Below, piece by piece: positions 60,786 through 64,000 of a stretch of DNA of 64,000 nucleotides. The translations under genes were made by a program, and so were the position numbers. The notes beneath the pieces were generated by a model. The model saw only the letters and a program-made list of their open reading frames with translations, ran no database searches and had not been told where the DNA came from. The stretch's first letter is position 1. Each line of letters opens with the position of its first letter. The stretch comes from Alkalihalobacillus sp. TS-13 (GTDB lineage: Bacteria; Bacillota; Bacilli; Bacillales; Fictibacillaceae): assembly GCF_019720915.1 (NCBI RefSeq), contig NZ_JAHKSI010000001.1:62001-126000 (forward strand), given 5' to 3'.

Positions 60786-60920
60786 GGAGGGATGTTCAAG
60801 AATCCATCATCATCTAACTAGCAATCAGGTTCCCTTAAAGGCAGACAATCCGGTTCTTTCTATGTGTATGTAGATGAAAGGCAAAGAATCTTTCTAACTA
60901 CTAAAAAAGGAGAAGATCCA

Positions 60921-61663
60921 ATGAGCTTAATACATTAGAGAAAGTCAAAACGATCAAGACGTTAAATGGGATTGCAGCAAGTGGACTGAATGTATTCAAT
61001 AAAGAGAATTATACGATAAACAGTGAAAGTGAAGATCCTGATGGTATTGTTGTGCGCAGTTATGATATGCATACTATATATCACGGTGCACGTCCCGTTA
61101 ACTCCTGATACGAAAGGGATGTTCAATAAAGAGACCTTTGGCATCATGAAGGATGACGCCCATATCCTGAACTTTTCAAGGGGTGAACTTGTTAATGATG
61201 AGGATATGGCAGTGGCTCTTGAGAATGGAAAGATAGGAAAGTATTTACAGACTTTCCAAATGAACGACTGATCAATGTGGATAATGTCATTTCAATCCCT
61301 CATCTTGGTGCTTCCAGGAAAGAATCGGAGGAAAACTGTGCAGTCATGGCCGCCCGTCAAATGAAGGATTATCTAGAGACTGGGGATATCAAGAATTCGG
61401 TCAACTTTCCAAACGCTTCTCTACCTTATACGGGAAAACCTCGTATCGCCGGATTCCACAAAAACGTTCCGAATATAGTTGGCCAGATGACGACCGTTCT
61501 ATCAAACTATAACTTGAATATTGCGGATATGGTGAACAGAAGCCGAGGGGATTATGCGTATACGATGATCGATATAGATAATCAAGTGAATGAAGATGAC
61601 TTGATCGGTTTGGAAGATGAGATCAAACAGATTGATGGCATCGTAACCGTACGTGTTATTTAA
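60921..61663 (+). pseudogene. serA: Decayed phosphoglycerate dehydrogenase serA
   Basis: Pieces of one protein occur in several frames: TLEKVKTIKTLNGIAASG to RSYDMHT, then YITVHVPLTPDTKGMF to LENGKIGKY, then LINVDNVISIPHLGASRKES to VTVRVI. Between the first two, most of the N-terminal and NAD-binding region, about 130-150 codons by comparison with the family, is deleted. Single-base losses occur after the third codon and at GKY. AAAAAAGGAG precedes the ATG at 60921. The ACT-like end remains intact. Confidence 0.88.
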
Positions 61664-61682
61664 AAGTAAATCAAACAAGAAA

Positions 61683-61714
61683 AACACCACTATACTGAAG
61701 TGGTGTTTTTTTAT
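61683..61714 (+). terminator. Terminator after the serA pseudogene
   Basis: AACACCAC pairs with GTGGTGTT, followed by TTTTTT. Confidence 0.8.
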
Positions 61715-61806
61715 GAGAATGATATGATCTCCATGTTTTTCTTTCATAGTATTCATTAAATTTAAAAAATGGTGTGTGAATAATAAAAGATCGACTATAA
61801 CGACCC

Positions 61807-61860
61807 TTTACTTTTGAGGGAAGGCGATGTACAATAATGACCATAATACCAATTCGGTCA
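61807..61860 (+). promoter_or_regulatory. Promoter and operator of the tetR gene
   Basis: TTTACT, 17 bases, TACAAT (61830-61835) form a sigma-A promoter. Directly after it lies TGACC-N13-GGTCA (61838-61860), whose right half continues as AATTCGGTCAAAT. The same element occurs before the YhgE gene, so it is the probable TetR-family operator. Confidence 0.65.
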
Positions 61861-61882
61861 AATATTTCTTTGAGGTGAAATC

Positions 61883-62473
61883 ATGCTCCGAAACAAAAGA
61901 GAGAGTATCCTTGAAGCAGCGAGTGCTTCATTCTCCATGTATGGATATAAAGGTACGACGATTGATCTAGTAGCTAAATTAGCAAAGATCGGTAAAGGGA
62001 CGATCTATACCGAATTCAAAAGCAAAGAAGAACTTTTCGATGCTGTTTTGCAACAAATCATAACAGAATTACAGCTTGTTTTCGAAAAATCAACTGTCCC
62101 AGAACGAGACGTATATGACAATATCACATACGCATTATATGATTTATTAGAATTCAGACAACAGCATCATCTGCTTGTCAAATTGAGTCATGAAGTCACA
62201 GCACTAGGTTCAACTAATGCCATAGAAGCATTGCAAAAAGTGGAACGGGTAATCATTGATTGTATCAAGAACCACCTTGAAAAGGGTGAAAGATTAGACA
62301 ATATTGGTGTCGTGGATTCACAGGTCATCGCTTTTATCATGTATAAATTGTATATGGCGCTAGTAGTGGAATATTCAGAGATATACGATCCATTGGATAA
62401 AGATCAGATCATTGAAATATTCCGTACACAGCTGACATCAGGATTGCTGTCAAACAAAAGAGATCTTGGGTGA
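61883..62473 (+). CDS. TetR/AcrR-family regulator (YhgD-like)
   Basis: 196-aa regulator. The N-terminal HTH is seen as AASASFSMYGYKGTTIDLVA with recognition helix IGKGTIYTEFKSKEELF (residues 10-55). The C-terminal ligand domain is helical. It precedes a YhgE/Pip protein, the same arrangement as yhgD-yhgE in Bacillus, so it likely represses that gene and itself through the TGACC-N13-GGTCA sites. GAGGTG precedes the ATG at 61883. Confidence 0.88.
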   Translation: MLRNKRESILEAASASFSMYGYKGTTIDLVAKLAKIGKGTIYTEFKSKEELFDAVLQQIITELQLVFEKSTVPERDVYDNITYALYDLLEFRQQHHLLVKLSHEVTALGSTNAIEALQKVERVIIDCIKNHLEKGERLDNIGVVDSQVIAFIMYKLYMALVVEYSEIYDPLDKDQIIEIFRTQLTSGLLSNKRDLG

Positions 62474-62498
62474 TGGCTTTTCTTTTTTTGCTCAAAAA

Positions 62499-62521
62499 TG
62501 ACCAGATGAACAATTCGGTCA
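62499..62521 (+). promoter_or_regulatory. Operator copy before yhgE
   Basis: TGACC (62499-62503), 13 bases, GGTCA (62517-62521), again with AATTCGGTCAAAT on the right, 75 bases before the ATG at 62597. Same spacing and right half as the site at 61838. Confidence 0.65.
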
Positions 62522-62596
62522 AATGAGTCCATCCTGCATCTTAGACTTTGATTTGCCACGTTTTCTGTATAAATTTTATCGAAGGAAGTTTTAATT

Positions 62597-64000
62597 ATGA
62601 ATAACGGATTAAGTATTTATCAAAAAGATATGAAGAATATCGTGACCAACTGGGTGGCGGCCATCCTGATCTGCGGATTGATCCTCCTTCCTTCCTTATA
62701 TGCATGGATCAACATCAAGGCATCCTGGGATCCATATGGGAATACGGAGCAGATTTCAGTTGGAGTCGTCAATGAGGATGAAGGAGCGGAAGTCAGGGGG
62801 GATCAGGTCAATGTCGGCGACGAACTTGTAAAAGAATTGAAGAAAAACAAAACGATGGAATGGCATTTTGCCGACAGGAAACAAGCGATGGATAAGGTCG
62901 AATACGGAGACTATTTTGCCGTCATCGTCATTCCTGAAGATTTTTCGGAGAAACTGGCTACCGTCGTTTCCGGAAACCCAGAAAAAGCGAATATGGAATA
63001 CTATGTAAATGAAAAAATCAACGCCATCGCACCGAAAATAACAGATAAGGGTGCCAGTGTCATTGTGGAACAGATCACCAGCAATTTCATATCCATCGTC
63101 AACGGTGTCATTTTTGAAAACTTCAACGAACTTGGATTAGAGCTTGAAAAAGATCTACCGGATATCAAGCGATTTGAAGATTACGTGTTCAAAATGGAGG
63201 ATGCCCTACCGGAAATCCATGATATGGCGCAGCAGTCCTATACTGATGCAAAACAGGCACAAAAAATCATCAACCAGGCGCAAAGCATGATTCCAAAGGC
63301 GAATCGGCTCACAGGGGAAAGTTTACAGATAATCGATGAAACGACCCAGTTTTTAAATAAAGCTGAGAATAGACTGAATGAATTATCACCAAAAGTGAAA
63401 GCTGATCTAGAGAAGGCAAGGGATGTTTCCAGGGATGTTAATGGATTCATCAAAGGGGTGAAAAGTAAGGAAATTGACTTCAGTTCAGGGGAAGAAGTCC
63501 AGAAGAGGCTGGATCAGCAGACAGATCAGGCACTCGACAATATCAAGACTGCCAAAAGCTTACTCCAACAACTGAAGGATTTGAACAACCAGCAACAGGA
63601 TCATCCAAATAAGCAAGAAGAAAATGAGAAGATCGATCAGGCAATTGATCAACTGGACAAACTGCAGACAGACATTGAAACAGTACAAAAGGAATCTGAC
63701 CAGCTTAAATCGTTCGTTACGGATAAAGAACAAGAAGTAGATGATACACTCAACAACCTGGATGAATTATCCGGCAATACGGTCAACCGAATCGATGCGT
63801 TCTTGAAAGAATATGACGAAAACATAGAGCCAACCGTTTTACAAAATATCGATAATGCACAAAAGACCTTGTCAGAAGCAAGGGGAATGCTGACCAATAT
63901 ACAGGAAACGATACCGGAAGTTGAGAAAATCCTGGGGAGAACCGAAAGTAACTTGAATGAAGGCGAAGAGATCTTATCGTACATGCTCAATGAATATCCG
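62597..64000 (+). CDS. yhgE: YhgE/Pip-type membrane protein (3' end outside the window)
   Basis: At least 468 aa without a stop. It starts after GAAGGAAG, has one transmembrane helix at about residues 18-38 (AAILICGLILLPSLYAW), then the YhgE/Pip extracellular domain with SVGVVNEDEGAEV, and a long coiled-coil from about residue 200 with many Gln and Asp. YhgE proteins resemble phage infection protein and are ABC-2-type membrane proteins of export or ESX/Yuk secretion neighbourhoods; here it follows its likely TetR regulator. The C-terminal membrane segments are not in the window. Confidence 0.9.
   Translation, partial: MNNGLSIYQKDMKNIVTNWVAAILICGLILLPSLYAWINIKASWDPYGNTEQISVGVVNEDEGAEVRGDQVNVGDELVKELKKNKTMEWHFADRKQAMDKVEYGDYFAVIVIPEDFSEKLATVVSGNPEKANMEYYVNEKINAIAPKITDKGASVIVEQITSNFISIVNGVIFENFNELGLELEKDLPDIKRFEDYVFKMEDALPEIHDMAQQSYTDAKQAQKIINQAQSMIPKANRLTGESLQIIDETTQFLNKAENRLNELSPKVKADLEKARDVSRDVNGFIKGVKSKEIDFSSGEEVQKRLDQQTDQALDNIKTAKSLLQQLKDLNNQQQDHPNKQEENEKIDQAIDQLDKLQTDIETVQKESDQLKSFVTDKEQEVDDTLNNLDELSGNTVNRIDAFLKEYDENIEPTVLQNIDNAQKTLSEARGMLTNIQETIPEVEKILGRTESNLNEGEEILSYMLNEYP

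Overview
The window looks like a chromosomal segment of a low-to-moderate GC Gram-positive bacterium of the Bacillaceae type. Strong AGGAGG-type ribosome binding sites, frequent TTG and GTG starts, tightly overlapping genes, a YhgD/YhgE-like pair and a ZTP-type riboswitch point this way. This is inferred from gene content; no rRNA or tRNA gene was seen to fix the taxon.

Region 1 (13-6901, + strand) is a biotin-independent malonate decarboxylase operon behind a GntR/FCD regulator, in the order mdcH-mdcA-mdcB-mdcC-mdcDE (one fused gene)-mdcG. No malonate transporter lies beside it. A convergent P1-family peptidase (6960-8024, - strand) follows across a shared terminator.

Region 2 (8176-32394) is a large catabolic locus built as two convergent arms. 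The + arm holds a luciferase-like flavin oxidoreductase, an XylR_N/V4R/PucR-type aromatic sensor, a flavin reductase, a Rieske oxygenase, an M19 dipeptidase-like hydrolase, an SDR, an IacB-like small protein, a complete TRAP transporter, a 38-aa acidic ORF, an amidase, two more TRAP binding proteins, an opine dehydrogenase-like enzyme and a 3-hydroxyacyl-CoA dehydrogenase-like enzyme. The - arm reads like a modified beta-ketoadipate pathway: degenerate RibBA-like protein, intradiol dioxygenase, enolase-superfamily cycloisomerase, DUF3237 protein, alpha/beta hydrolase, CoA-transferase A and B, then TRAP DctQ and DctM. Together they suggest uptake, deamidation or hydrolysis, hydroxylation and ortho-cleavage of an aromatic or N-conjugated aromatic acid. 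The substrate cannot be named from sequence.

Region 3 (about 34000-56900) is a visibly AT-rich defence island. It starts with a DUF4139 gene and a HEPN-type protein at its border, then a frameshifted serine-recombinase remnant and gene scraps. Next come a 5'-truncated HerA-like ATPase with NurA, a UvrD-like helicase fused to a Cas4/AddB-like nuclease in an operon with type III Mod and Res, an RloC-like ATPase with a CxxC hook, a protein with two PD-(D/E)XK domains, a DUF5677 protein, McrB carrying two EVE domains, McrC, and a frameshifted PD-(D/E)XK nuclease. Most units have their own terminators, so this is a stack of modules.

Region 4 (56846-64000) returns to chromosome-like composition: two GNAT acetyltransferases, catA with a translational attenuator, an HIT protein and a divergent PP2C-like protein, a 58-aa Cys-rich protein whose ribosome binding site lies in a hairpin loop, a ZTP-type riboswitch in front of a decayed serA pseudogene, and a TetR regulator plus YhgE/Pip-type membrane protein (cut by the window end) sharing a TGACC-N13-GGTCA operator.
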